DNA of 64,000 bases from positions 31,975 to 95,974 of the forward strand of contig JAKSZP010012174.1 in NCBI GenBank assembly GCA_022478985.1, given 5' to 3'. This stretch comes from Massospora cicadina. Lineage: Eukaryota; Entomophthoromycota; Entomophthoromycetes; Entomophthorales; Entomophthoraceae. Every line of letters begins with the position of its first letter. Within the stretch, counting starts at the first letter, position 1. The position numbers were made by a program, and so were the translations under genes. The notes beneath the pieces are model-generated. The model was not told the DNA's origin, ran no database searches, and was given only the letters and a program-made list of their open reading frames with translations. Shown in pieces: positions 12,480 through 23,639 of this stretch.

Positions 12480-12637
12480 TAATAATAAATTAGAGGAGGC
12501 TGAGTCAATACCAAGCAAAGGAATTAATAGAATTGGTATTGCTGGAACCATACTAAAGCCCATGGGCTTTGATCTCCTGCTTTTTAAAAGAAGATGGAGT
12601 TCACCAAGTTGTCATGATGTACCAAAGGTTTAATTCA

Positions 12638-14564
12638 TATTTATTCAAGGCAAGCCAACCAGGGGATGGACATTACCAAAACTAAAAATATACAAAAAAA
12701 ATGTAACTATTTGGTTCAAACAAAACGCCCTAATGAGCGGATTGAGTGAAATGCTTCAAAAACTGACCAACCAGGTGGGCAGCAGAAGCCGCTTATCCCT
12801 CCATGGCGGAAGGGGAGGGGGGTTGGGGGGCTCGTCTTTGGCAGCCTCTTTAGCAGCAGCTTCTTCCTCCCATAGTAGAGTGCGTGTCACAGCTGTCAGT
12901 AATGGTGTTGGGGCATCTGTGGTATGTGGTTTGATATCCCTGATGATTGGAATTTCATGAAAATTGCCAGCTAGATAAATGGCACTGAGATATTTGGTTA
13001 AAGCTTTTTCAGCTTTGATGTGGGCGTCTGGGAGTTTAACAAAAGTGGCAATGTTGGTTCAGGTTATTTTTGCTTTTGGATTCCGTGTTGTAGTTCCCAC
13101 GTTCTGGATAGCTTTGTTTGCGTTTTTGTAATACTGGTTCACCGTGATTTTACTTTTTGGAGTTAAGGTTGTGGGGATACCAGGAGGTGGAATTCCTCCT
13201 TTGAGTATTGCTACTGATTTAGTGACAGCTTTAAGCAGGGGATGACAATCTGGTGTTGCAGCTGCTTCAACTGCAAGCTGATGATTACTGCAAAATGATT
13301 TGGCGTTTGGCTGTGGAGTATAAAGTTGAGGGGGGTATTTAACGTCCCATTCTGCATTAATAAACTGCTTGATTTGCAGAGATGGTTCTTTATTGAACTT
13401 ACCTGATTCGTCAATTTCAGTCAATAATTCCCATGGGTTTTGGTTGAATTGGATCGGGTAATCAGCGTATGGTTGTTGTTTATTCAATTCATTTGTGGAA
13501 GCATGGGATCGAACTGGGATCCAATCTGATGCTTGATTGGAGGAATTATTTATGGAATTGGGGTGAGGAGGAGGCTGATTGGTGGCTGCAGGTGCAGCTG
13601 CAGAAACAGGCTTTGGGGGTGGGGGTGGTAGATTGTGCCCCATACTGGAAAGTGTACAGGGTGGGCAGCAGATTGGAGGTCAGCGGATGAGGCATCTAAT
13701 CCACTGGAAGTGGTTGAGGAGGGGCACTTGCTTTTGAGTGGTCTAGCTCAAAACATGATGGACAGAACATCTGCCCACTCTCGATGTGGGCCCAGATGGA
13801 TGGTCTGGCGCTGAGGGAATAATGGTGTGCAGTGGAATTGACACTGCAATTTTATTAAATTCAGGGCTGATTGTGGAATATGCCCATGCCCCAGCAAGTT
13901 GTGTGGCCCCATTTGGGACCACAAATTGTAAGATGGGGTTTAAGCCATAGGCTGCCAAACTGTCCATCAGCTCCTAGTGGAGCACTTCAGGGGGAAGTGG
14001 GTTGGCAGGCCAGCAAACTGAACCACCAAAGTGGTGTCCACTGGGAGCTGAGTCCAAGTTGTGGGGAGAGGGGTGCCCTGGAATACCAGGGGCACATTTG
14101 CTGCAGTGGAAGTATCAGCTTAACAGGTGAAGCTGAGGTCAAAATACCCCTTGTAGGGGCAGAAATCCATAAAGCTGGTGGGTGTCATCACCACCTGTGC
14201 CATTTTAATAATGGCTTGGTTGTGGTATGGGAATAGTTTCCCATATTCAGCCCTTAGGCCATAGCGCATGTTGCTCCAGGGGAGCACTAAGGGGCAGCGT
14301 GGTACCACTTGGGTATAAGCAAGGTGGGGATCTATGTCCTTGGGCAGAACGAATCAGCCCATAGGTTTGGAATGACTGGGTGAACCAGTCCTAGCGCGTT
14401 TTCCTGCTAGACAGAAAATGGTGGGGGGAGTTTCACCGCTGCACCACACTGTAGCAGCTGGCAGAGAATCTGAGGACGTTGGAGCAAAACTACTATGGGA
14501 AATTCAATTTGTTTTATTAATTCATGTAATTTTGCTCTGAAAATTTACACCAAGCAGAAAGATA
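12638..14564 (-). mobile_element. U1: half-LINE (ORF1-only retroposon), subfamily A
   Basis: 1.93 kb unit flanked by a perfect 19-bp duplication (GTACCAAAGGTTTAATTCA at 12619-12637 and 14565-14583), placed inside the Ty3-F RT. It has no LTRs. The minus-strand 3' end is TGTCCATCCCCTGGTTGGCT followed by GCCTTGAATAAATA. Close to identical to U7 in inverse orientation. Only an ORF1-like gene is present. Insertion by target-primed reverse transcription is inferred from the variable-length TSD and the A-rich tail. Confidence 0.9.
12740..14490 (-). pseudogene. U1 ORF1-like zinc-knuckle protein
   Basis: Minus-strand protein in pieces: VPRCPLVLPWSNMRYGLRAEYGKLFPYH (14308-14120 frame), MDSLAAYGLNPILQFVVPNGATQLAG (13967-13743 frame) and a 194-residue Pro/Asn-rich stretch (13643-13059) that ends at a TGA at 13061-13059. 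The zinc-knuckle region near 13750 is frameshifted. The C-terminal end beyond the TGA contains PPLPPWRDKRLLL and is intact in another frame (visible at 12733-12960 on the opposite strand). The same TGA occurs in U5 and U7. Role by analogy: RNA-binding ORF1 protein. Confidence 0.75.
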
Positions 14565-15680
14565 GTACCAAAGGTTTAATTCAGATATAAAAATTTAATT
14601 ATTTATTGCCAAGAATTAATGATTTGCTACACCTCCTTAAATGAGCTCAGTATAATTTGATATAGAGCTTGCCAGTAGGTATTGGCGGACCAAGTTAGCC
14701 TCAGAGGATTGGGCCAAATGCGCACTAATCATTAACAAAGGACTATCTGGGCTGACACAAATCCTGCAAGGGCTCTTTATTGCCCTAGCCACCTTTCTAA
14801 AGCATTAATGGGCTGCTAGGCGGCCTGAAGTTGCTGTGCAAAGTATATTACAAAAATAAAATCACGGTTTTTGGGGTTTTTAAAAGTAGAATCTATATTA
14901 CTGTAATTTTAGAATTTGCTTGAAGCAATAGGTAGTAAAAATTTTGAAATTCTTCAAGATAGCACTAAAAGCAGAATGGATGTAGAGAGGTGATAGTGAG
15001 GCATTTTTTTTTCTGAAGTATATATTTGTTTCAATTGTTGGATATGGCGCTTAGGCGTCATATTTCAAAGGAACAGTTTTTTATAATCAAAATGAAAAAA
15101 GTGTTTGAGGACATTAACCTTAGTAAACTTTCAAGAAGTACTTGTTTTAGCTAGAGGTAACTTTATTTATATATATAAACAAAAGCACAAGTAATATAGG
15201 GTACTGACAAAGGCCTGATGGCTTGCTATTCTTTTTATTCTTTGATTTAGGTTCTTCCAGCAAAAAGAGAGAGAAGATCCACATTTCTTAGAATTTAGCA
15301 CATGTATGCCCTTCTGCTAACATTTCGATTGGTGCATTTTATGTACTCTATTCAGCACTTAAAAGTGGTAGAGTGGCGAGTTTAGAATCTATTTTAGGTT
15401 AATTGAGAAAATTACTAGGGCTCTAAGAATTTTTATTGTAGTCACAAAAAGTTGATTGCATTTGAGGTTCTGGTAAATGGCTAATAAAAGATAAATCCTT
15501 GTACTCAATATTTCACGCTGGTGAAGGGACAAAATAGAGGCTAAAAATAGTAAATTAAAGTGGATTTAAATGCTGAATCCAGGAGTAAAATCAATTTGGA
15601 GCTTGAGGGAGAAGCTTTTGCACTAGCTGGGTTATGGGACTTGATCTGCCATTATATATAAATATATAGTGCTGAGACAA

Positions 15681-17569
15681 CATTTCGCTTGACATTAATT
15701 TTGAGCAATTCTAGAAAACAAGTCAATTTTCCACCACTGCCTCATCACACCAATCTCCAAATTTATGTCCTCAGATCTACCTCCTGCTGCCCCAGTATGC
15801 AGCAGTGCTACACCTGCTAGTGTTTACCGCTTAGCAGGCAAACAAATGCAGACTAGCTCGTCCAGTCTGCCAAATAGATCTTGCGCTATGTCCCTCCAAG
15901 GGACTTAGCACTCCACCTCGCACAAGCCACCCAACCCACGCCTACCCTCTAGCCCAACCCCGATATAATATTCACTTTTGCCTCCACATCAAGTATGGAT
16001 GTCTCTTCCCATATGTAGACAAAGCAGAAATTAAGCTGGCAACGGCCACCTTTGTGCCAGCAGGGTTTATTGACTTCCGCAATACATGGGTTATTTTATT
16101 ATTAAATTCCCCATAAAAAAGTATGCAGCCGCTGCAGCAGCTACACAATTAATTTATAAAGTTTACCCCCATTACCACCACCCAAACACGCCTCCCAGAT
16201 GATACCACACTTGTGGTAACATTTGCAAACCTCCCCTCAAACCTTCCCCCTGAAAACTTTTGAGAGGTTGATGTTGGGGTTGTCCACTTACAGCGAAACC
16301 CCTACCTCCAATTCATTGTCCTAAGTGGAGCTGAACGCCTCATGGCACCTCGGGAAATGGCCACCATTACCCCCCACCAGCTGAAGATGGCCCAGCACAT
16401 CCCACTATGTGCCTATATCCCATCCACACCTGACCATTTCTTTTGGGCCTGCACCAACAACGTTTTCACAGTTTTCCCAATCTGCTATGAATTGGACCAC
16501 ACCAAAAAGGTATGTCAATATAATTCAAACCCTGCGAACACAGCCAATACCACCTATGAGGCCATATTAAAATTGTTTGAGTGGGGATTTTGACTGCCCC
16601 CACCCCACAGGCCATGCACTCAAATCAGAAGCAGAATCTATCACCACAAACCCAACCTGGTCATTGCACACTCATGCTAACCAATTGGGTGCTGGTTTAG
16701 ACCACTGTTCAATCCAGAAAATCTGCCACCATAAAAACCTATCCAACCAAAATCACTTACCACCATATTTTCCTAAATCAACTAAAATCCCTGGAACTTA
16801 TTGTTGAAGTGACCAAATCTGGTGAAATTGACCCAACATCGAGTTGTCCAATTGATTTAACACTTTATCTGAATTCAGACTTTGATACCCCATACCAACC
16901 AAATGAAATGTCTCCAAACCAAAATCCATTTTCTAAAATGACCACCAGCTTGCCGTGGTTTGGTGACCTCACTCAATAATCCACGTTTTTACATACTGTG
17001 TGCAAAATCTGTCCTGGAATTTAAAAAAGGGCTGCACCCCCTTGTTCCCCTCCAATTTTCCTCCTACCATAAAAGAGGAAATCTAACGCCTTTATGAAAC
17101 TGCCACCACCTATGTCAAGAATGTCACTGAACTGGCATATTTTTCCCCATTTAAACGCACCACAAGAGCCAATATTGCGAAATTAGAACAACTACTCAAC
17201 GCCCGCATCCAGGCTGAAAACCATGTTGCCAAACTCATAGATGCTTTGATCAGACTTAAATTGTTGATCTCAATAACTATCTACACTACCTTGACCCTCG
17301 TCCCATGGATGCCCCAGCCCCCTTGCTTTCAGCATTGATCCACCTCTACAATGCTGAGACTGATGATCCGCCCAATCCCACCTCCTCTTCTGCCATGATG
17401 GGATAAGTGGCTCGCCGCTATGCTACTGGTAGATAATTTCCATATTTCTTTTAGTGCCTTGCTGCCCAAAAAGGGCGGTTGATTCATGTTTTATTTTTAA
17501 TTAGTTTAGTTTTGAAGTTTAAGTTTTGGTATTGTCCGTCCCCTGGTCAGCTGCCTCAATTAAATAAAA
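15681..17569 (+). mobile_element. U2: half-LINE, subfamily B, inside Ty3-D 3' LTR
   Basis: 1.89 kb unit flanked by a 15-bp duplication matching at 13 positions (ATAGTGCTGAGACAA at 15666-15680, ATAGCGCTGATACAA at 17570-17584). The empty site is visible by comparison with the other Ty3-D LTR, which is uninterrupted here. The 3' end is TCCCCTGGTCAGCTGCCTCA followed by ATTAAATAAAA. It is the inverse-oriented near-twin of U3. Confidence 0.9.
15765..17435 (+). pseudogene. U2 ORF1-like protein
   Basis: ATG at 15765 (MSSDLPPAAPVCSS) is at the same place as the U7 start. Longest open pieces are 16342-16593 and 16577-16807. The region matching the U7 zinc knuckle reads FPICYELDHTKKVC, so the first Cys of CX2CX4HX4C is lost. 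Downstream, TTRANIAKLEQLLNARIQAE (near 17160) matches the position where subfamily A has its shared TGA; here there is an AGA Arg codon. C-terminal YNAETDDPPNP near 17350. Several stops, so it is dead. Confidence 0.72.
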
Positions 17570-17829
17570 ATAGCGCTGATACAAAAGCAACAAAAATAAT
17601 TTAATACAGCTTTGGTCACTCCCAATGAAGTTGAGGCCATGCACTTGAGACTCCTTATCCATCAAATCCTCTCTCTATTAAAAACCTTTTTGTATATCTA
17701 TTAAATTATTAATGTACTAAATGATGGTTGGTCAAACCACTTGCAATATTAGCCTCCCACATGACAAAAGATCAGGTAAAATATGAGTGGGGGCAAATAA
17801 GTTATTAAAGATAGAGTTTGGAGAGCCAA

Positions 17830-18960
17830 AATGTAGGTATTGCTTTTTCAGAAACTTAGCGTACACTCAATATGGCCCTTAGTATGATCGTTCAGAGTGT
17901 AGGCATCAGTAGATGTCTTCTATATGACCTCAAAAGGTCTTTTTTCAAATATGCGCTAAATTAATGGTCTGTGATAAACCCATGGTTGTCATAGTACCAG
18001 ACCAAATCCCCTACACCAAAAGTAGGTAAGGTCCAGTAGTTCTTGTTATCACGTGCTCAAACCTTGACATTATGAACCAGAGCGTTTGATTAAGCAGAAC
18101 TAAAAAAAATAAATGAAAGTTCATGAGAAATTTTAAGGTACATAGTAGGACTCCTATTTTTTCTAGGAACACATGAAAAAGAAAAGTGGGGCATAGCGGG
18201 CTAATTCCCACGTGTAAAAAAAATGGGGTGTGTCCCATGTTCAAATGATATGCAATGTTGTAAGAAAAGATATGGAGGAAGGCATAAATGGTTCCAATTA
18301 GACGCTTTCCCTGTAACAAACTTGCATAGACTTCCTACAAGGGTTACATTCATCCAATTGATGGTTCCATTGAACACTAGATGATAGGGCGTAGATAGTA
18401 CCCCATGTATGCCCAGTAAATCGTTAAGCTTAGAAATCATCTAGGACTTAAAATTGGTCCCACTATCTGTCAGCAGTAACTGGGGGCTTTCTATGCCAAT
18501 AATTGACATCTTCCAGAATTATTTTAACTGTAGTTGTGACCCTTAAGTCCCAGATTACTTTGACCAACACCAATTTGGTAAAGTGATCAATGGCCATGAT
18601 GATATATTTATAGTGACCATGAGTATTAGCCAAGCTCCCACAACTTCCAGAGAGATCATGTTCCATGCATCTTTGGGTTTTACCAATTCGTAAAATGCGG
18701 TTTTTGATAGGGATCTTCAGCTTGGCATCTTGTGGAAACAACTGAGAGCCTCATGAATATTATTTGAAATGGAATCTTGATAATAACAGGATCGTAGTTG
18801 TTCAAATGTTTTCCTAAATTTACTATGGCCTGTCCCTTATGAGCGGTGATGATCATATCCATCTGTTTGATAGGTCTGAGCAAAAAGAGGGTTATATGCC
18901 AATGACCTTTAAAAATTTTCAATCTTCCTTTTTGCCACTAGTGATGCCCAACCCAAAAGA
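17830..18960 (-). pseudogene. Ty3-D integrase
   Basis: Minus strand, right to left: GHSKFRKTFEQLRSCYY and a C-x-x-x-C-like block near 18840-18720 (HHCC domain remnant), IIMAIDHFTKLVLVKVIWDL (first Asp block) at about 18620-18560, LLTDSGTNFKS (second Asp block) near 18470-18440, and LLGIHGVLSTPYHLVFNGT (third block) near 18415-18350. MGHTPFFLHVGISP near 18235-18190 matches the post-core HPFxLLYG block. Interrupted by stops, and split from the upstream part by U3. Confidence 0.75.
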
Positions 18961-18973
18961 GGGAGCTGCCACA

Positions 18974-20866
18974 TATCTTCAATTATTTAACTGAGGCAAG
19001 CTGACCAGGGGGTGGACAATACCAAAACTGAAACTTCAAATCTAAACTAATTAAATAAAATGTTTTGACTGCCCTTTTGGGTAGCAAGACAAAAGAAATG
19101 AGAAAATTACCTACCAGCTGGCATAGAAGCAAGCCTCTTGCCCCATCTTGGCGGAGGGGAGGGGGATCAGGCAGGTCATCATCAGGATCAGCATTGTAGA
19201 GGCGGATCAATGCTAGAGTAAGAGGGTTGGAGCATCCGCGGGATGAGGGTTGAGGTAGATTAATTAATTGTTGAGATTGACTATCTGGGACTGGATTAAA
19301 GCCTTTATGAATTCAGCAACGTGATGTTTGGCCTAGATGTGGGCATCGAGAAGTTGTTCTAATTTCGCAATATTGGCTCTTGTGGTGTGTGTGGAAAGGG
19401 AAAAATCTTCCAGTTCAGCAATGTGCTTGACAGCGGTTGTGTAAGTTTCATGGAGGCGTTAAATTTCCTCTTTTGCAGTTGGAGGAAAATTGGAGGGGAA
19501 CAAAGGAGTGTGCAGCCCTTTTTTTAATTCTATGACCAATTTTGCACACAGTATGCAAAAACGGGGTTATTGGGTGCTGCCATTGTGGCCTCGGCTAGGC
19601 TATGGTCACTTTGGAAAAAGGCTCTGGGTTTGAGGACATATCAGTTGTTTGGGGCTGGGTTCAAAGTCTAATTTCAGGAAAGGTGTTAAATCAATTGGAT
19701 AACTCAGTGGTGGGAAAATTTCACCAGATTCAATTATTTCCAAAAATAATTTCCAGAAAATTTTGGTTGATTTATAAGATATGTGGATAGGTGATTTTGG
19801 TTTGGTAGGTTTTGGGGCGTGTGATTTTCTGGATTGAACATTGATCCAATCCTGCACCCAAATGGTTGTCATGGGTGTGCATTGGCCAGCTTGGGTTTGA
19901 GGTGTTTTATTTTGCTTCTGATTTGAGTGCATGGCCTGTGGGGTGGGGGCAGTCAAAATCCCCACTCAAATGATGTTGGTGTGGACTCATGGGTGGAGTT
20001 GGCTGTCTTTAAAGGGTGTGAATTATATTGAAATACTTTTTTGTTGTAGTCCAATTCATAGCAGATGGTGCAAACTGTGTGGCTATTGTTGGTGTGGGCC
20101 CAAAAGAAATGGTCTGGTGCGGATGGGTTTAGGCATGTGGTGGGATGTTCTGGTCCATGTTATCTGGTGGGGGGTAATGGTGGCCATTGCCTGAGGTGCC
20201 ATGAGGCGTTCAGCTCCACTTAGGACAATGAATTGGAGGTAGGGGTTTCGCTGTAAGTGGACAACCCCAACATCAACCTCTCTTAAAGTTTTCAGGGGGA
20301 AGGTTTGAGGGGAGGTTTGCAAATGTTACCACAAGTGTGGTATCATCTGGGAGGCGTGTTTGGGTGGTGGTAATGGGGGAATTTTTTAAATTAATTGTGT
20401 AGCTGCTGCAGCGGCTGCATACTTTTTGATGGGGAATTTAATATCAAAATAACCCATGTATTAGCGGAAGTCAATAAACCCTGCTGGCGCAAAGGTGGCC
20501 GTTGCCAACTCATATATTGCTTTGTCCACATATGGGAAGAGACATCCATACTTGACGCAGAGGCAAAAGTGAATATTTTATTGGGGTAGGGCTAGAGGAT
20601 AGGCGCGGGTTGGGTGGCCTTGTGCGAGGTGGAGTGCTAAGCCCCTTGGAGGTACATAGCGCCAGATGTATTTGGCAGACTTGACGAGCCAGTCTGCATT
20701 TGTTTGGCTGCTGGGTGGTAAGTGCTAGCGGGTAGAGCTCTGCTGCCCAACACTGGGGCAGCTGGTGGTGGATCTGAGGACATAAACTTGGAGATTGGTG
20801 TGGTGAGACGGTGATAGAAAATCGTCTTGTTTTTTAAAATTGCTCAGATTGATGTCAATCGGAAAG
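18974..20866 (-). mobile_element. U3: half-LINE, subfamily B, inside Ty3-D integrase
   Basis: 1.89 kb unit flanked by a 19-bp duplication with 2 mismatches (AAAAGAGGGAGCTGCCACA at 18955-18973 and AAAAGAGCGAGCTGCAACA at about 20867-20885). The minus-strand 3' end is CCCCCTGGTCAGCTTGCCTC followed by AGTTAAATAATTG. Very similar to U2 in the opposite orientation. Confidence 0.88.
19070..20780 (-). pseudogene. U3 ORF1-like protein
   Basis: Open pieces on the minus strand include 20322-20083 (LREVDVGVVHLQRNPYLQFIVLSGAERLMAPQAMATITPHQ) and 19965-19606 (119 residues ending LICPQTQSLFPK). The zinc knuckle region near 20070 reads VCTICYELDYNKKVF: the two first Cys remain but His and the last Cys are lost. 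DDLPDPPPLRQDGARG near 19150 is the proline-rich C-terminus. Dead copy. Confidence 0.7.
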
Positions 20867-20884
20867 AAAAGAGCGAGCTGCAAC

Positions 20885-21323
20885 ACACCTTTATTTGCAA
20901 ATAAGCTGAACAATGGGATTGTCATAAAATAAAAAAATTGCCAATATGGAATCTCATATTTTTCCATCTTCCACAAAAGTATTTTTCCTAATTTTGTCCA
21001 ACATTTGTTGAACTTTGATAGGCTCATTATCATATTTCTGTGTAACCATTTTGATAGATAAATCATCTTCCTTAACAACCAGTAAGGCTACGGTAGGCCG
21101 ATGAGAGAGTATATCCACATTTTGATGCTTGACGCCAGGTCTGTGTTAAATATAAAGTCATACCCTTTTTTAATTTAAGGACCAGTAAACCATCCATCCT
21201 TTGGACTCTTTTAGGCTTCTGTAACCAATTTAAAGAAACATATTCGGTTACAACAGAAATGTGCATGTCATGGAAATATATTTGAAATTGTTTAAAGCAT
21301 AAAAAACAGCTAAGCACCTTTTT
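20885..21323 (-). pseudogene. Ty3-D RNase H end and RNase H-integrase linker
   Basis: Minus strand between U3 and U4. 21341-21080 reads LCFKQFQIYFHDMHISVVTE then YVSLNWLQKPKRVQRMDGLL, the RNase H stretch that usually reads FRPYLLGxxFxVVTDHxxLxWL. 21078-20725 then follows as the linker before the integrase zinc domain. Removing U4 joins this to the DASLTTVWAVLSQ block at 23355, and removing U3 joins it to integrase. Confidence 0.75.
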
Positions 21324-23219
21324 AATGCTGCTCAACATCACTTTTAAGTGATTTTGAAAACAAGTTGATTTTCCACCACCACTTCACTGCATCAATTTAC
21401 CAATTTATGTCCTTAGATCCATCACATGCTGTCCCACACTGGGGAAGAATGCTCCACCCGCTAGGGTTTACCACCAAGCAGGCAAACGCATGTGGACTGG
21501 CTCATCCAGTCTGCCAAATACATCCAGCTGCTAAGTCCCTCCAAGGGACCTAGAACTGCATCTCACACGAGTCTGCCCAACCTGCTCTGATCCTTAAGAC
21601 CTACCCTGATCCAATATTCACTTTTGCCTCTGTGTTGAGTATGGACGTAAATCTTGTATGCTGACAAAGTGATAATTGAGCTGGCAATGTCCATCTTTGT
21701 GCCATCAGGGTTTATTGACTTCCGCCCATACAAGGGCTATTTCAATATTTGATTCCCCACCAAAGAGGACGCAGACGCTGCAGCAGCTACACCCTTAATA
21801 TACAAAAACACCCCCATTACCACCACCCAAACATGTCTCCCAGATGATAACACACTTGTGGTGACCTTTGAAAACCTCCCCTCACACCTTCCCCCTCATT
21901 CACTTAGTGAAGAGTTGACGTCAGGGCTGGCCACTTATGGTAAAGATCCCATCCTCTAATCCTTAGTCCTCAGTGGAGCTGAACGCCTCATGGAACCTCA
22001 GGAAATGGCTACCATTACCCCCCACCATCTGAACATGGCCCAACACATCCCACCGCGTGCCTACATCCCATCTGCACCTGACCATTTCTTTTGGGCTCGC
22101 ATTGACAACAACTGCACAGTTTGCCCCCTCTGCCATGAATTGGTCCATACCAAAAAGCATGTTTATACAATTCAAGCCCTGAGAATACAGTCAATCCCAT
22201 CCAGAAGGCCACATCAACAGCGTTTGAGTGGGGATTTCAGCTGCCCCCATTCCTACAAGTTGTGCGCTCAATGAAACAGTAGCAAAATTCAGCTTCCAAA
22301 TCTAAGCTGGCCAATTTTCACCCATTCCAACCTATCAGGAGCAGGTTTGGACCCACTTTAATCCAAAAATTTGCCTGCCACAAAACTTACCCAACCACAG
22401 CCACCTATAGAAAATTAATTTAAGTCAACCAAAATCCCTGAGGCTTAGTAGATGAATTGACTAAATCTGGTGAAATTGTCCAACCTTTAGCTAAACCAGT
22501 TAATTTTAACCTTTTTTGAATTCAGACTTTGATGCCCCATTCCCGCCCAAACAATATGTCCCCAAACCCAATGATATCCCATACCAAAGTGACCACCAGC
22601 TTGCCGAGGCCATGGTGGCCTCACCCAAAAAATTGCCACTTTTGCAAAGCAGTGGAAAAATCCTTTGCTGAATTTTAAAAAGGGATGCACCCCTTTTTCC
22701 CCTCTGATTTTCCACCTACTGCACAAGAGGAAATCCAACGCCTCTATGAAACTGCCACCACCCCTGTCAATCGAGTCATTACTTTGGAAGAATTTTCCCC
22801 ATACACACATGTCATAAGAGCAAACATTTCAACATTAGCCCAAATTCCTGACACCTTCATCTAAGCCAAACACCATGTTGGCAAACTCATAGAGTCCTTT
22901 ATCCAGGCCCAAATTGTAAAACACAATAGCTATCTACATCACCTCAACCCTCATACTACAGATGCCCAACTCCCTGCTATCAGCATTGATCCGCCTCTTC
23001 AATGCCAAACCTGGTGATCTGCCTGATCTCCCCTCCCCCTCCGCCATGGTGGGATAAGTGGCTCGCCTCTGTGCCATATGGTAGGATGTTTTTTCTTTAT
23101 TTTTGTGTTTCTTGCTGCTCATTTAGAGCAGTTGGCTCATGTTTTTGGATGGTTTATTTCTGGAGTTTCTGTTTTGTTATTGTCTGTCCCCTGATCAGAT
23201 TGCATCGGCTTAATAAAAC
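21324..23219 (+). mobile_element. U4: half-LINE, subfamily B, inside Ty3-D RNase H
   Basis: About 1.9 kb unit. Flanks AAGCACCTTTTT (21312-21323) and AAGCACTGTTTTT (23220-23232) are an imperfect duplication of 12-13 bp. The 3' end is TCCCCTGATCAGATTGCATC followed by GGCTTAATAAAAC. It splits the RNase H reading frame between FTIIKNSACF and KKVLSCFLCFKQF. Confidence 0.85.
21404..23085 (+). pseudogene. U4 ORF1-like protein
   Basis: Start region MSLDPSHAVPHWG near 21404 matches the other copies. Longest open piece 21990-22274 holds MEPQEMATITPHHLNMAQHI then PSAPDHFFWARIDNN and the knuckle VCPLCHELVHTKKHVYT: two Cys and His kept, last Cys lost. The C-terminus has PPSAMVG near 23040. Many stops; dead copy. 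Confidence 0.72.
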
Positions 23220-23355
23220 AAGCACTGTTTTTGATAATAGTAAAGTTCCATTCAAGTATATTCAGCGTTCTACTGCAGTAAGCTACAAGTTGTTCTTCAT
23301 TATCATCATTGAGCTGAGATAACACCGCCCAAACGGTGGTGAGGGATGCATCCAT
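23137..23355 (-). pseudogene. Ty3-D RNase H, N-terminal block
   Basis: Minus-strand open piece MDASLTTVWAVLSQLND, then EEQLVAYCSRTLNILEWNFT. This is the RNase H start (DASxxAVGAVLSQ...PVAYxSRxLxxxExNYT). The catalytic Asp in DAS is kept. It is cut by U4 just downstream. Confidence 0.8.
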
Positions 23356-23639
23356 CTAATAACAAACAGTTTTATCAAATTTCAGACTCATTAGTGTTAA
23401 CCCTTGGGTTAGGCAAAGTAATATTTGATCAAAGGTGAGTTGGTAGCCTTTCATCTAGTAGAATGGAACCTAAGTCTTGAAAAGGTGAGAGAATGGTTCA
23501 ACTAATCTATTAAAGTTTTGCATGAACCTGTGATACTAGCCAATCATCCTAAAAGATACTTGAATATCATGCTTGTTACTTTGGCGTGGCATTTTTTGAT
23601 AGCCTTAACATTAGTGACTGGGGCCATAAGCTTTGTTTT

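Larger units (their letters stand above)
12480..14830 (+). pseudogene. Ty3-F reverse transcriptase, N-terminal part, split by U1
   Basis: RT of an old + strand Ty3 element. 12490-12637 reads QAKELIELVLLEPY-SPWAL, then FLKEDGVHQVVMMYQRFNS, matching the LLEPSxSPWASPVLLVKKKDG...DYRxLN block. After half-LINE U1 the same gene resumes at 14584 with FNYLLPRINDLLHLL, ASRYWRTKLASEDWAK and GLFIALATF, the equivalent of MPFGLCNAPATF. Multiple stops are present. The rest of the gene (thumb, RNase H, integrase) is at 33.7-35.25 kb, beyond Ty3-D. Confidence 0.7.
15036..17748 (-). repeat. Ty3-D 3' LTR, split by U2
   Basis: 15036-15680 aligns with 31961-32600 (for example TACTGACAAAGGC, ATTGGTGCATTTTATG, GGGACAAAATA), and 17585-17748 aligns with 32620-33060 (ATACAGCTTTGGTCACTCCC against ATACAACTTTGGCCAACACT). 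The gap is exactly the half-LINE U2. Next to its inner end on the minus strand is GTGGGAGG, a possible remnant polypurine tract. Confidence 0.75.

Noticed and set aside
12638..14564. Zinc-knuckle units as Gag genes of LTR retrotransposons
   Set aside because: They have no LTRs, their TSDs are 11-19 bp and variable instead of a fixed 4-6 bp, and they carry A-rich 3' tails. This fits non-LTR retroposition.
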